From: a bacterium
GTDB taxonomy: Bacteria; Armatimonadota; UBA5829
Reading direction: 5' to 3'
Assembly (NCBI GenBank): GCA_021371935.1
Contig: JAJFVF010000004.1
Coordinates: forward strand, 1-64,000
DNA length: 64,000 nt
Made by a program: the position numbers and the translations under genes. This document shows, one piece after another, positions 16,455-25,430 of the stretch. How positions within the stretch are numbered: the stretch's first letter is position 1; every line of letters begins with the position of its first letter. The notes beneath the pieces were generated by a model that was not told where the DNA came from, did no database searches, and saw only the letters and a program-made list of their open reading frames with translations.

Positions 16455-19400
16455 TTATACTCGCGACCCCACCAAATACTGGTCAATCGGCAGGCAAGCA
16501 GCCTTCTCACCACGCTGCTTCGAGCGGAGAGCAAAGAGCAGAGCCTTAGCTGTATCCAGAGACGTAATACATGGGATCGAACGCTGGACACTGGCTTTTC
16601 GGATCACGGCTGCTTCCTGTTCGATCTTCTTATCCTTTGAGGCCGTGTTGATGAGCAGATCGACCTTATTTTGAACAATAAGCTGCATAAGGTTCAGAGA
16701 CTGCTCGTCATTGATCTTCCTGACCTCAGTGCATCTGACACCGTTGATCGTCAGATATCGAGCAGTGCCCTCAGTCGCATAGACCTCATAGCCCAGATCG
16801 ACAAACTCGCGTATGATCGGCAGAGCCTCCTCTTTGTCCTGGTCGGCGATGGTGGCTATCATCCTGCCCGCAATGGGAGCGTCGAGACTGCTGGCAACCA
16901 TTGCCTTATACAGCGCGCGCGAAAAGTCCATATCGATCCCCATGATCTCACCGGTAGACTTCATCTCGGGACCAAGTGATACATCCACCTCAGTGAGCTT
17001 CTGAAAACTGAAAACAGGTGCCTTTACTGCCAGGCTCGGCTGCCGCTGATATAGACCGGACTCATAGCCCTGCTCGGCAAGACTCTTACCCAGCACCACA
17101 TTCGTCGCAACCTGGATCATCGGAACCCCGGTAATCTTGGACAGGTACGGCACTGTGCGGCTGGCACGAGGGTTGACCTCTATTATCTGAACCTCGTCAT
17201 CGTCAATTACGAACTGAATGTTCATCAGACCGCGCACATCCAGAGCCTTTGCGATCTTTGTCGCATGAGAGATGATCTGGTCTATGACATCCTGCGAGAG
17301 TGTCTGCGGCGGGCAGACTGCCATGCTGTCGCCTGAATGCACTCCCGCGCGCTCGATGTGCTCCATGATACCTGGGATCAGACAGTCCACACCATCGGCG
17401 ATGACGTCGACCTCGACCTCCTTGCCCAAAATGTATTTATCGATCAATATCGGCGCATCAGGGTCGGGACTGATATCCAACGCATACTGAGCATATGTGC
17501 GAAGCTCGGGCTCGGTATACACAATCTCCATCGCCCTGCCGCCGAGCACATAACTCGGCCTGACCAAAACAGGGAAACCTATCTCCTTTGCTACCTGAAC
17601 GGCCTCGTCTATGCCGAATACCGCCCGGCCTGCCGGTTTTGGAATATCAAGCTCACGAAGGATATGCTCGAACTGATCACGATCCTCGGCAAGGTCTATC
17701 GACTTGAAATCACTGCCGAAAATGGGTATTCCTGCAGCATTCAACGGCTTCGCCAGGTTGACAGCCGTCTGACCGCCGAATTGCAGAATCACACCGTCCG
17801 GCTGTTCATACTCTATGATATTGAGCACATCTTCAAGAGTGAGAGGCTCGAAATAGAGGCGGTCGGATGTGTCGAAGTCGGTCGAAACAGTCTCGGGGTT
17901 GTTGTTTATAATAATCGACTCGTAACCAGCATCGCGCAGCGCCCATGCGCTGTGGACGCTGCAGTAGTCGAACTCCACACCCTGGCCTATCCTGATCGGG
18001 CCGGAACCTATAACTATAGCCTTTGGTTTGGACATTGCGCCCTCACCCCGACCCTCTCCCCCAGGAGAGGGAGTCCCTGCCTGGGAGGGCGAGGCTCCTG
18101 CCGAGCCGTTTACCCGCAACCCTAGCTCTGTTCCGGTCTCATCTTCGCGCTCATGGGTCGAATAAAAATACGGCGTCTCAGCCTCGAACTCGGCTGCGCA
18201 GGTGTCCACCATCTTATATGTCGGCAGCATCCCAAGTTTCTTTTGAATCCACCGAAGCTGAGTCTCGTTTGCATCGGTGAGCAGACTGATTACCCTGTCT
18301 GGAAAGCGCATGGTCTTTGCGCGCCTGAGCAGGTCGAGAGCGCCAGGCTCGGTCGCAATCCTGCCCGAAGCAAGTGCCTTGATCTCCCCTGCCCTGCTCT
18401 TAAGCTCGGCTTCCATATCAGTGATATTCTTTAGCTTCGAGATGAACCAGCGGTCTATGCTAGACAGTTCACATATACGCTCTATACTCCAGCCCCGCCG
18501 CAGAGCCTCGGCGACAAGAAACAGCCGTTCGTCGGTTGCCTTAATTAGACCATGCTCGATCTGCGAGTCAGTTATCTCGTCCGAGTTTTTCAGCTTGAGC
18601 CAGTGCAGGCCTATCTCCAATGACCTGACGGCCTTCATAATTGCCGCCTCGAATGTCCGGTCGATGGACATGACCTCGCCTGTGGCCTTCATCTGAGTGC
18701 CGACAGTGCGGTCAGCCTGATAAAACTTATCGAACGGCCAGCGCGGAATTTTGGCGACTATATAGTCGATTGTCGGCTCGAAAGCGGCCTTGGTCTTGCC
18801 TGTGACCGCGTTTGCGATCTCATCCAGGTGCAGACCCGTCGCTATCTTCGCTGCTACCCTCGCAATCGGATAACCCGTGGCCTTGGATGCAAGCGCAGAT
18901 GACCGGCTGACCCTGGGATTGACCTCGATCACATAATACTCGAACCCGTTCGGGTTCATTGCCAGCTGGACATTGCATCCGCCCTCTATCTTAAGTGCGC
19001 GAATAATTTTAAGCGAAGCCGACCGGAGCATCTGGTATTCTTTATCCGTCAAGGTCTGCATGGGCGCCACTACTATCGAATCGCCGGTGTGAATGCCCAT
19101 CGGGTCGAAGTTTTCCATCGAGCAGATTGTGATACACGTGTCATTGGCATCACGCATCACCTCATACTCGACTTCTTTCCAACCCAGCAGGCATCGCTCG
19201 ATCATGACCTGGCTCTTTAATGAAAGCTTAAGCCCGCGTGAGCCTATATCAAGCAGTTCCTCTGCGTTATAAGCAACGCCGCCGCCTGTGCCGCCGAGTG
19301 TGTATGCCGGTCGAACGATGAGCGGCCAGGGCGGATTTGAGTCGATGATCTGCTGGATTTCATCTCGCGTCTGCACAATCCAGCTTTCCGGGACCGGCTC

Positions 19401-19820
19401 GCCTATATTGCGCATAAGTGTTCTGAACAGCTCGCGATCCTCAGCATCCATAATGGCCTGCAGAGGCGTGCCGAGAAGTTCGACGTTATATTTATCCAGT
19501 ATGCCTGCGTTTGCCAGTTCCACCGCCAGGTTTAGACCCGTCTGACCGCCAAGTGTCGGAAGCAGGCCGTCGGGGCGCTCCTGCTCGATTATACGGGTCG
19601 CAAACTCCACGTTGATCGGCTCGATATAGACCTTGTCCGCAACATCTACGTCCGTCATGATCGTTGCCGGATTGGAATTCAGCAGAACGACACTGATACC
19701 CTCTTCGCGCAGAGCCTTACATGCCTGCGTGCCTGCATAATCGAACTCAGCCGCCTGACCGATTATAATCGGCCCGGAGCCTACTACCATTACTTTTTTT
19801 AGATCTTTACGTTTCGGCAT
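16455..19820 (-). CDS. carB: Carbamoyl-phosphate synthase large subunit, with a repeat-derived linker
   Basis: Makes carbamoyl phosphate from ammonia (passed from CarA), bicarbonate and 2 ATP. The order is the usual one: first ATP-grasp half (1 to about 400), oligomerisation domain, second ATP-grasp half (from about 597, [14 protein letters not shown]) and a C-terminal methylglyoxal-synthase-like allosteric domain. At 1121 aa it is about 50 residues longer than E. coli CarB. The extra length lies between the halves, where residues about 572-595 are Gly/Pro/Ser-rich and encoded by two intergenic-type repeats (18036-18107). The reading frame is intact. M596 has a GAGG five bases upstream, so separate translation of the second half is conceivable. 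Last gene of the pyrimidine operon. Confidence 0.95.
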   Translation of the reverse strand: MPKRKDLKKVMVVGSGPIIIGQAAEFDYAGTQACKALREEGISVVLLNSNPATIMTDVDVADKVYIEPINVEFATRIIEQERPDGLLPTLGGQTGLNLAVELANAGILDKYNVELLGTPLQAIMDAEDRELFRTLMRNIGEPVPESWIVQTRDEIQQIIDSNPPWPLIVRPAYTLGGTGGGVAYNAEELLDIGSRGLKLSLKSQVMIERCLLGWKEVEYEVMRDANDTCITICSMENFDPMGIHTGDSIVVAPMQTLTDKEYQMLRSASLKIIRALKIEGGCNVQLAMNPNGFEYYVIEVNPRVSRSSALASKATGYPIARVAAKIATGLHLDEIANAVTGKTKAAFEPTIDYIVAKIPRWPFDKFYQADRTVGTQMKATGEVMSIDRTFEAAIMKAVRSLEIGLHWLKLKNSDEITDSQIEHGLIKATDERLFLVAEALRRGWSIERICELSSIDRWFISKLKNITDMEAELKSRAGEIKALASGRIATEPGALDLLRRAKTMRFPDRVISLLTDANETQLRWIQKKLGMLPTYKMVDTCAAEFEAETPYFYSTHEREDETGTELGLRVNGSAGASPSQAGTPSPGGEGRGEGAMSKPKAIVIGSGPIRIGQGVEFDYCSVHSAWALRDAGYESIIINNNPETVSTDFDTSDRLYFEPLTLEDVLNIIEYEQPDGVILQFGGQTAVNLAKPLNAAGIPIFGSDFKSIDLAEDRDQFEHILRELDIPKPAGRAVFGIDEAVQVAKEIGFPVLVRPSYVLGGRAMEIVYTEPELRTYAQYALDISPDPDAPILIDKYILGKEVEVDVIADGVDCLIPGIMEHIERAGVHSGDSMAVCPPQTLSQDVIDQIISHATKIAKALDVRGLMNIQFVIDDDEVQIIEVNPRASRTVPYLSKITGVPMIQVATNVVLGKSLAEQGYESGLYQRQPSLAVKAPVFSFQKLTEVDVSLGPEMKSTGEIMGIDMDFSRALYKAMVASSLDAPIAGRMIATIADQDKEEALPIIREFVDLGYEVYATEGTARYLTINGVRCTEVRKINDEQSLNLMQLIVQNKVDLLINTASKDKKIEQEAAVIRKASVQRSIPCITSLDTAKALLFALRSKQRGEKAACLPIDQYLVGSRV
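18036..18107. repeat. Repeats R2 and R3 embedded inside carB
   Basis: R2 (18036-18073, GCGCCCTCACCCCGACCC then CTCTCC...GGAGAGGG) recurs at 22470-22508 and 50769-50808, both intergenic. R3 (18081-18107, GGGAGGGCGAGGCTCC to GAGCC) recurs inverted at 52797-52822. Together they encode the low-complexity CarB linker. Confidence 0.8.
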
Positions 19821-19835
19821 ACTACTCTCTTTCAG

Positions 19836-20387
19836 TTATTTGTTAGCGATTATGATTTTCGGACGATTATCGGCAATCGAGTCGATTCTGCTAGCATAAA
19901 ACTCAACATATGCAAGCCTTGCCAGATGCGGCGATAAAAATACAGCTATCAGTACTGCCAGGATCCATATCCATGGCATCGACATATACCGCAGGATATC
20001 CGCTATTACAAGACCTGATACTAATGCAGGAAGCACCATCATAGAAGTAATCCATAATCCGGTTTTCCAATGCCATTCAGAGCCGAATGCCCACTTGAAA
20101 GCGAACCCTGCCAGAACAGCGAGAGCAATGAACATAGTCAAGTCAAAACCCGGCACCAAAACAAATAATGGAAACTTTTTTAGCATGATTCCAGGTATTT
20201 GTGCTCTCCCAAAAAGCCACAAAATGAGCATATAAGTAAACCAGCTCACACCTGGCTTGTAACCCACCACCTCGCTCGGCCATCTGCCTGTTCGGCGCTT
20301 TTGACGATATGAAAGAACAGTGGCTGTCAAAATGCTCAGTCCCGCAATGATGCCTGCAATAATGCCTACCAGAGTAATCTCGCTCAT
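19836..20387 (-). CDS. Hypothetical integral membrane protein inside the pyrimidine operon
   Basis: A 183-aa protein with about five hydrophobic segments (roughly residues 4-24, 48-66, 77-98, 113-135 and 138-160). A basic stretch with RQKRR follows the first segment. I do not recognise the family. The start at ATG 20387 is set by GGAGG 7 bases upstream; the longer frame from 20444 overlaps the preceding small gene. It lies between carA and carB, 15 bases before carB, so it must share their transcript. A link to pyrimidine metabolism (for example transport) is possible but unsupported. Confidence 0.65.
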   Translation of the reverse strand: MSEITLVGIIAGIIAGLSILTATVLSYRQKRRTGRWPSEVVGYKPGVSWFTYMLILWLFGRAQIPGIMLKKFPLFVLVPGFDLTMFIALAVLAGFAFKWAFGSEWHWKTGLWITSMMVLPALVSGLVIADILRYMSMPWIWILAVLIAVFLSPHLARLAYVEFYASRIDSIADNRPKIIIANK

Positions 20388-20421
20388 CTTGCTGCCTCCT
20401 ATTGAGTTTGTAAGACTAGAA

Positions 20422-20667
20422 CTAACGAATACGCCTGACTTCACGCCTTATCGCCAACAGACTACATACAAATATGGTCACACCCAATATAACTAAGGCT
20501 ACTGCAATGGGTTTATTATTCTGAAAGAACAAAGACACACCTACAGGCACCATAGAAAGGCCGAGAAGTATTCTCGGCTTTGATTTCATCGCATACCCCC
20601 TAGACGCTTTTCTGAGGCCGTAGCCGATGATAATAATCCCAATCAAATAGTATATTTTTAATTGCAA
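20422..20667 (-). CDS. Small two-helix membrane protein, hypothetical
   Basis: An 81-aa product starting at TTG 20665-20667, one base past the carA stop, with GGGAG 9 bases upstream inside the end of carA. Two hydrophobic segments (about 5-17 and 47-71) flank a basic loop with RKASRGYAMKSK, and the tail RREVRRIR is strongly basic. No family recognised. Coupling to carA and tight packing argue that it is a real gene. Confidence 0.5.
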   Translation of the reverse strand: MQLKIYYLIGIIIIGYGLRKASRGYAMKSKPRILLGLSMVPVGVSLFFQNNKPIAVALVILGVTIFVCSLLAIRREVRRIR

Positions 20668-20668
20668 G

Positions 20669-21772
20669 TCACATCGCTCCCATCACATTGTCTACAAACT
20701 CTTTGAACAGATACCCCTCGTCCATAGGACCAGCCGAAGCCTCCGGGTGATACTGTATCGAGAAGATCGGCAGGTGCTTATGACGAAGACCCTCTACAGT
20801 GCCGTCGTTCAAATTAATACGCGTGACCTCTGCATCATCCGATAGGTTAGCAGGGTCTACCGCATATCCATGGTTTTGCGAAGTAATGCTGACCTTGCCA
20901 TTTATAATATTCTTGACCGGGTGGTTTGCTCCCCTGTGGCCAAACTTGAGCTTGATGATATCTCCACCCATCGCCATTCCGAACATCTGGTGGCCCAGGC
21001 ATATGCCTAATATAGGCTTCTTGCCGATAAGCGCGCGCATAGTCGCAACAGTATCCGTGAGCTGCGTCGGGTCGCCAGGGCCGGGGGAGAACACGACTCC
21101 ATCCGGCTCGACTTGCATCACATCGTCCGCAGTCGCATTGCATGGCAACACTGTTACTTTGCAGCCCTCTTTAGCCAGACACCTCGCAATATTTCGCTTG
21201 ATCCCCAGGTCGATCAGTGCGACGTGGCACTTTGGTTCAGGGCACTCATCCAGGCTGCTGCACTCATCACCTGTCCAGTCATACGCCTGCTTAGTAGACA
21301 CACGCTCGACGAAGTTTAAATCACCATAGTTTGGCGCGCTTTCAAGGGTATTCTTGAGTTCGGCGACCGTCATCTCGGTGGACATCGCACCCATCATGAC
21401 GCCGCTCACACGCAGGTGGCGGGTAAGAGCACGTGTGTCTATCCCCTGCATCGATACAATCCCGCCCTTGGTGAGATATTCGCGCAGAGTCATATCCGAG
21501 CGCCAGTTATTCGGCTCTTCGCACAGTTCATGGACGATGAACCCTTCCACCTGTATCTTGCCCGACTCCACATCCTGAGGGTTTACTCCATAATTGCCCA
21601 CCAGCGGATAGGTCAGTGTGAGCAGTTGGCCTGCAAAAGACGGATCAGTCAGCATCTCCTGATAACCCGTCATAGCGGTCGCAAATACGGCCTCACCTAT
21701 CGTGGTGCCATTTGCGCCGATCGATTCCCCCTCGAATGTGGTTCCGTCCGCAAGTAATAAGATCGCTTTCAA
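20669..21772 (-). CDS. carA: Carbamoyl-phosphate synthase small (glutaminase) subunit
   Basis: Hydrolyses glutamine and channels ammonia to CarB. The 367-aa product has the N-terminal CarA-specific domain (1 to about 150) and a class I glutamine amidotransferase domain with C258 in GICLGHQ, and H342 and E344 in YHPEAS. The length matches the family. It starts at TTG 21772 with GGGAG six bases upstream. Two small membrane ORFs separate it from carB, an unusual arrangement for a pair that is normally adjacent. Confidence 0.95.
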   Translation of the reverse strand: MKAILLLADGTTFEGESIGANGTTIGEAVFATAMTGYQEMLTDPSFAGQLLTLTYPLVGNYGVNPQDVESGKIQVEGFIVHELCEEPNNWRSDMTLREYLTKGGIVSMQGIDTRALTRHLRVSGVMMGAMSTEMTVAELKNTLESAPNYGDLNFVERVSTKQAYDWTGDECSSLDECPEPKCHVALIDLGIKRNIARCLAKEGCKVTVLPCNATADDVMQVEPDGVVFSPGPGDPTQLTDTVATMRALIGKKPILGICLGHQMFGMAMGGDIIKLKFGHRGANHPVKNIINGKVSITSQNHGYAVDPANLSDDAEVTRINLNDGTVEGLRHKHLPIFSIQYHPEASAGPMDEGYLFKEFVDNVMGAM

Positions 21773-21788
21773 TTTGAACTCCCTATGC

Positions 21789-21820
21789 AGCTGAGAGCGG
21801 AGAGTGGAGAGCTAAGAGCC
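21789..21820. repeat. Purine-rich dispersed repeat R5, copy 2
   Basis: AGCTGAGAGCGGAGAGTGGA then GAGCTAAGAGCC, in the pyrE-carA spacer. It aligns with 38163-38194 over its whole length with few changes. Confidence 0.65.
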
Positions 21821-21849
21821 CAGACCATTGGCCGCTCAATTAAATTACT

Positions 21850-22446
21850 CTATGAAAACTGATTCGCTTTGATAAACTCAGACACTTTCTTTTCCATTTC
21901 AGGTCCAATTTTTCCAGCTTCGGCAAGTGCGCTTGTCAACTCTGATAAAGTGAAAAGAGAATGGAGCTTGTAGCCGGCATCGGCAAGTAACTTTGCACCG
22001 CCCTGCTCACGATCCAGGATAATCAATATATCTGTAACAACGAGCTCAGCTGCCTTGAGAGGTTCGATGGCTTCTATCTTGCTTCCACCATCGGTGACCA
22101 GATCATCTATTACCAGCACCTTCTCGCCTGGACAAAATGCACCCTCAATAGCTTTCTTAGTGCCGTAATCCTTTACTTCTTTGCGTGGATAGATCATTGG
22201 GATACCGCTAGATATGCTTGCAGCTACCGCAATTGGAACGCCGCCATATGGGATTCCTGCAACTCGATCACAACCGATTTTTTTTGCCTTTGCTCCAAGC
22301 GCCTCACCAATTTCTGCTAATAAAGATGGACTGGACACAAGCATTCGCAAGTCGCAGTATATAGGCGACATTATCCCGCTTTTGAGCTTAAATTCGCCGA
22401 ATTTTATGCAGCCGGCGTTGAAGATTTTTTCGTACAGAGTATTCAC
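21850..22446 (-). CDS. pyrE: Orotate phosphoribosyltransferase
   Basis: Joins orotate to PRPP to give OMP. The 198-aa product carries the PRPP-binding signature VLVIDDLVTDGGSK (about 110-123) and the dimer-loop region YPRKEVKDYGTKK (about 85-97), whose lysines are catalytic in the family. GTG start at 22446 with AAGGAG seven bases upstream. It lies between pyrC and carA, separated from pyrC by an R2 repeat of about 40 bases. Confidence 0.93.
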   Translation of the reverse strand: MNTLYEKIFNAGCIKFGEFKLKSGIMSPIYCDLRMLVSSPSLLAEIGEALGAKAKKIGCDRVAGIPYGGVPIAVAASISSGIPMIYPRKEVKDYGTKKAIEGAFCPGEKVLVIDDLVTDGGSKIEAIEPLKAAELVVTDILIILDREQGGAKLLADAGYKLHSLFTLSELTSALAEAGKIGPEMEKKVSEFIKANQFS

Positions 22447-22469
22447 AAATTTTACTCCTTATAAAGGCT

Positions 22470-22508
22470 GTGCCCTCACCCCAACCCTCTCCTCCAGGAG
22501 AGGGAGCA
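22470..22508. repeat. Dispersed repeat R2, copy in the pyrC-pyrE spacer
   Basis: GCCCTCACCCCAACCCTCTC then CTCCAGGAGAGGGAG. CCTCTCC pairs with GGAGAGG, so the transcribed repeat would form a hairpin inside the pyr mRNA. Confidence 0.8.
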
Positions 22509-22514
22509 CAGATG

Positions 22515-23813
22515 CTATGATTTTACAGGTTTTGTTTCGTACACTATTTCGCCACTCACGATGGTAGCCACGGACTTGCCAGTCAACTCCATCCCATCAA
22601 TAGGCGTGTTCCTGCTCTTCGACTTGAACTCAGACGCCTTGACTGTAACCTTTGCCTCGGGATCGATAATCGTTATGTCGGCAATTGCACCCTCTTTGAG
22701 AGCACCTGAGTCTATGCCGAGAGCATTGGCCGGAGCAATTGTCATCCTCGCTATAGCATCCGCCAATGATAATACGCCTGTCTTCACCAGGTACGTCACC
22801 ACAAGAGGCAGCGCGCTCTCAAGCCCCACCATCCCGAATGCCGCATCCTGAAGCTCCACTTCCTTCTCGTTCTGAGCGTGCGGCGCATGGTCTGTCGCAA
22901 TCACATCAATAGTCCCGTCAGCCAAAGCCTCCTTAAGTACATCAACATCCGACTGCGTTCGCAGCGGCGGGCAGACTTTGGCATTCGTGTCATATTCCTT
23001 GAGAGCCTCATCAGTCAAAGAAAAATAGTGCGGGCAGGTTTCGCATGTGACCGCAATGCCGCGCGACTTCGCCCATCTTATAGCCTCGACCCCACCTGCA
23101 GTCGTGACATGTTGAACGTGCAAACGGCATTTTGCCAGGTCGGCAATCATAATATTTCGCCAGATCATTATCTCCTCAGCCTGGCGAGGCCACGGCCGCA
23201 GACCCAATATCGTGCCCATTATTCCTTCGTTCATGATGCCGTCGCTGGTCATCGACTTGTCCTCGCAGTGAGCTAGGAACGGAACACCCAGCATTGCGGC
23301 GTATTCCATAATCCTGCGCATCAGATCGGCGCTCTGGACGGGAAATCCATCATCTGAAATTGCTACAGCCCCTGCGTCTATCATCTCACCAAGCTCGGCC
23401 ATCTCTTTGCCTTCATTGGCCTTTGTGGCAGTCCCTGTGGTCAACACATTCACGGTGGCATCTTTGCCCTTATTGAGCACATATTCGACCACTGCGCGGT
23501 TATCCACAGCAGGCTTGGTGTTGGGCATACCAACGATTGTAGTAAAGCCACCGGCAGCAGCAGCCTGCGCGCCCGTTTCTATCGTCTCTTTATACTCAAA
23601 CCCTGGTTCACGAAGATGAACATGCATATCTATGAGACCCGGAGTCACAACAAGCCCCGTGGCATCATAGACGCTGCCTTGACCGTTGTCTAACTTTTCG
23701 ACAGAAACTTTGCCAATCTTGGATATGCGGCCATTCTCCACCAGGAGGTCGGCTGTCTCGTCCAGATTCTGAGAAGGGTCGATTACCCGACCGTTTTTAA
23801 TCAGAAACCACAT
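22515..23813 (-). CDS. pyrC: Dihydroorotase
   Basis: Cyclises carbamoyl aspartate to dihydroorotate. The 432-aa amidohydrolase has the metal-binding HxH (H64, H66 in DMHVHLREPG), later metal histidines, and the catalytic Asp in ATDHAPHA. The length and sequence fit the class I (PyrC/AllB-like) bacterial enzyme. ATG 23813 is preceded by GGAGG eight bases upstream and overlaps the end of pyrB by 17 bases, which implies translational coupling. The longer frame to 23861 is not needed. Confidence 0.94.
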   Translation of the reverse strand: MWFLIKNGRVIDPSQNLDETADLLVENGRISKIGKVSVEKLDNGQGSVYDATGLVVTPGLIDMHVHLREPGFEYKETIETGAQAAAAGGFTTIVGMPNTKPAVDNRAVVEYVLNKGKDATVNVLTTGTATKANEGKEMAELGEMIDAGAVAISDDGFPVQSADLMRRIMEYAAMLGVPFLAHCEDKSMTSDGIMNEGIMGTILGLRPWPRQAEEIMIWRNIMIADLAKCRLHVQHVTTAGGVEAIRWAKSRGIAVTCETCPHYFSLTDEALKEYDTNAKVCPPLRTQSDVDVLKEALADGTIDVIATDHAPHAQNEKEVELQDAAFGMVGLESALPLVVTYLVKTGVLSLADAIARMTIAPANALGIDSGALKEGAIADITIIDPEAKVTVKASEFKSKSRNTPIDGMELTGKSVATIVSGEIVYETKPVKS

Positions 23814-24738
23814 TGCCGCCACCTCCAAGGAGCAGATATAGAAGAGCCATACGGACTGCAACGCCGTTTGTGACCTGGTCGGTTATCACAGCGAAGTCGC
23901 CGTCTGCCACATCGGGCGTGATCTCGATTCCGCGGTTCATAGGGCCGGGGTGCAACACCAGAACATCTGACTTGGCCTTCATAAGCCTTGTCTTGTTGAC
24001 CCCGAACATCGAAGCATATTCGATCACACTCGGGAAGAATCCGCGATTCATACGCTCAAGCTGAATGCGCAGGACGTTCACCACATCGACTCCGTCTATA
24101 GCATCATCCAGATCGGTATATACCTTGACCGGAAGCTGCTCGATCTCAGCAGGAAGCAGAGTGCTCGGACCGCAAAGCCTGACCTCCGCGCCCATCTTGC
24201 TGAGTCCCCAAAGATTGGAACGCGCAACCCGGCTGTGCATTATGTCTCCGACTACCAGTACTTTGAGCCCATCGAATTTGCCCTTGTTTTCGAGGATCGT
24301 GAGCATATCCAATAGACCCTGGGTCGGGTGCTCGTGCATGCCGTCGCCGGCGTTTATGATATGTGACTTGACCGTCCTGGCTGCAAAATGAGGCGCTCCG
24401 CCCGCTCCATGTCGAATTACGAACAAATCCACACCCATAGCCTCAAGGGTCAACAAGGTATCCTTGAAGCTCTCGCCCTTGTTTATACTCGATCCGGCGA
24501 CTGAGATGCTTGTGGTGTCCGCACTCATGATCTTTGCCGCAAGCTCGAAACTTGTTCGGGTGCGGGTGCTGTTCTCATAAAACAGAGTGCATATCGACTT
24601 GCCCCGCAGGATCGGCACCTTCTTGACGGGTCGCCCAAGAATTTCTTTGTGAGACTGGGCTGTCTCCAAGATGAGATATATCTCATCGGTAGACATATCC
24701 TGCAGGCCTAATATATCCTTGCGCGTGAGTTTTGTCAT
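23797..24738 (-). CDS. pyrB: Aspartate carbamoyltransferase, catalytic subunit
   Basis: Condenses carbamoyl phosphate with aspartate. The 313-aa product has the carbamoyl-phosphate loop STRTRTSFE (57-65), the HPTQ and HPGPMNRG motifs of the aspartate domain and the usual length. No pyrI regulatory subunit is present, so control is expected at the level of the PyrR attenuator. Starts five bases after the pyrR stop with GGGAG upstream. Confidence 0.95.
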   Translation of the reverse strand: MTKLTRKDILGLQDMSTDEIYLILETAQSHKEILGRPVKKVPILRGKSICTLFYENSTRTRTSFELAAKIMSADTTSISVAGSSINKGESFKDTLLTLEAMGVDLFVIRHGAGGAPHFAARTVKSHIINAGDGMHEHPTQGLLDMLTILENKGKFDGLKVLVVGDIMHSRVARSNLWGLSKMGAEVRLCGPSTLLPAEIEQLPVKVYTDLDDAIDGVDVVNVLRIQLERMNRGFFPSVIEYASMFGVNKTRLMKAKSDVLVLHPGPMNRGIEITPDVADGDFAVITDQVTNGVAVRMALLYLLLGGGGNVVSD

Positions 24739-24742
24739 ATAA

Positions 24743-25270
24743 TTAGTCTCCCTTGGAGATCATCACTGCGTCTTCGCCCCTGGTCTCGACCCAGTAGACA
24801 TCCACGCTCTCCTTAAGAGCGGTCGGCAGGTTCTTGCCCACATAATCGGCCTTAACGGGAAGCTCCTTGTGACCTCGGTCGATCAACACTGCAAGCTGAA
24901 TCACGGATGGTCTGCCCAAATCCATGATTGCGTCGAGAGCGGCTCGGGTTGTCCTGCCTGTAAAGAGGACTTCATCGACCAGGATCACAGACTTGTCGGT
25001 CACGTCAAACGGGATTTCACTGGCGCTGATGGTGCGGGCGGAACGGGTGGCATAATCATCGCGGTAAAGGGCAACATTGAGGCTGCCCACCGGCACATCG
25101 ACTCCCTCGATTTTCTCCAAAAGCGATGCAAGGCGCTTTGCCATGGGGACCCCTCGGCTCTGAACGCCAATAATAACGAGGTTTTGAGCGCCCTTATTGC
25201 GCTCGATTATCTCATGGGCGATGCGGGTTAGAGCGCGTCTGATCTCATCGGCGTCCATTACTTTGGTCAT
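24743..25270 (-). CDS. pyrR: PyrR: pyrimidine operon attenuation regulator / uracil phosphoribosyltransferase
   Basis: Binds the pyr mRNA when UMP is high and favours termination; also has uracil phosphoribosyltransferase activity in the family. The 175-aa product contains the PRPP loop [17 protein letters not shown] and the N-terminal [14 protein letters not shown] helix typical of PyrR. Start ATG 25270 is set by GGAGG eight bases upstream; a longer frame to 25393 runs through the attenuator and is rejected. First gene of the pyr operon, and its own leader contains a matching PyrR site. Confidence 0.95.
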   Translation of the reverse strand: MTKVMDADEIRRALTRIAHEIIERNKGAQNLVIIGVQSRGVPMAKRLASLLEKIEGVDVPVGSLNVALYRDDYATRSARTISASEIPFDVTDKSVILVDEVLFTGRTTRAALDAIMDLGRPSVIQLAVLIDRGHKELPVKADYVGKNLPTALKESVDVYWVETRGEDAVMISKGD

Positions 25271-25290
25271 TGTGTCCACCTCCGGGCACC

Positions 25291-25327
25291 AAAAAAGCCT
25301 TCCTGCCCGTGATATGGCAAGAAGGCT
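25291..25327 (-). terminator. Regulated intrinsic terminator of the pyr leader
   Basis: A seven-pair outer stem plus TGCC/GGCA, followed by UUUUUU on the minus strand, 20 bases before the pyrR start codon. Confidence 0.88.
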
Positions 25328-25374
25328 GATACACTGACGCCTTGAAACCGACCTTCTCAGCCTCACGGGACTGG
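25291..25374 (-). promoter_or_regulatory. PyrR-binding site and attenuator of the pyr operon
   Basis: On the minus strand AGTCCCGTGAGGCTGAGAAGG (the site spans 25352-25374) fits the PyrR-recognition loop described in Bacillus. It is followed by a terminator hairpin, AGCCTTC (25321-25327) with GAAGGCT (25296-25302), ending in six U (25291-25296). AGAAGG in the PyrR site can pair with CCTTCT of the terminator arm, giving the antiterminator. PyrR-UMP binding would block it and allow termination before pyrR. Confidence 0.88.
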
Positions 25375-25401
25375 AGTTAAAGGTACATTGCAATTTCAGT
25401 A

Positions 25402-25430
25402 ATTATATGCTCTGCCGGGGTCGCTGTCAA
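25402..25430 (-). promoter_or_regulatory. Consensus sigma70 promoter of the pyr operon
   Basis: Minus-strand TTGACA (25425-25430) and TATAAT (25402-25407) with a 17-base spacer: both hexamers are perfect. The start is expected near 25395, giving a leader of about 125 nt that contains the whole attenuator. Confidence 0.9.

Noticed and set aside
17337-18125. 262-codon plus-strand frame opposite carB
   Set aside because: Mirror of the highly conserved carB coding strand; no ribosome site or protein motif.
16455-19820. carB as two split genes or a pseudogene
   Set aside because: Despite the repeat insertion the frame is continuous and both halves keep all family motifs; one long CDS is simplest.
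25271-25393. N-terminal extension of PyrR
   Set aside because: The extension is the attenuator sequence read as codons; the true start has a perfect Shine-Dalgarno.
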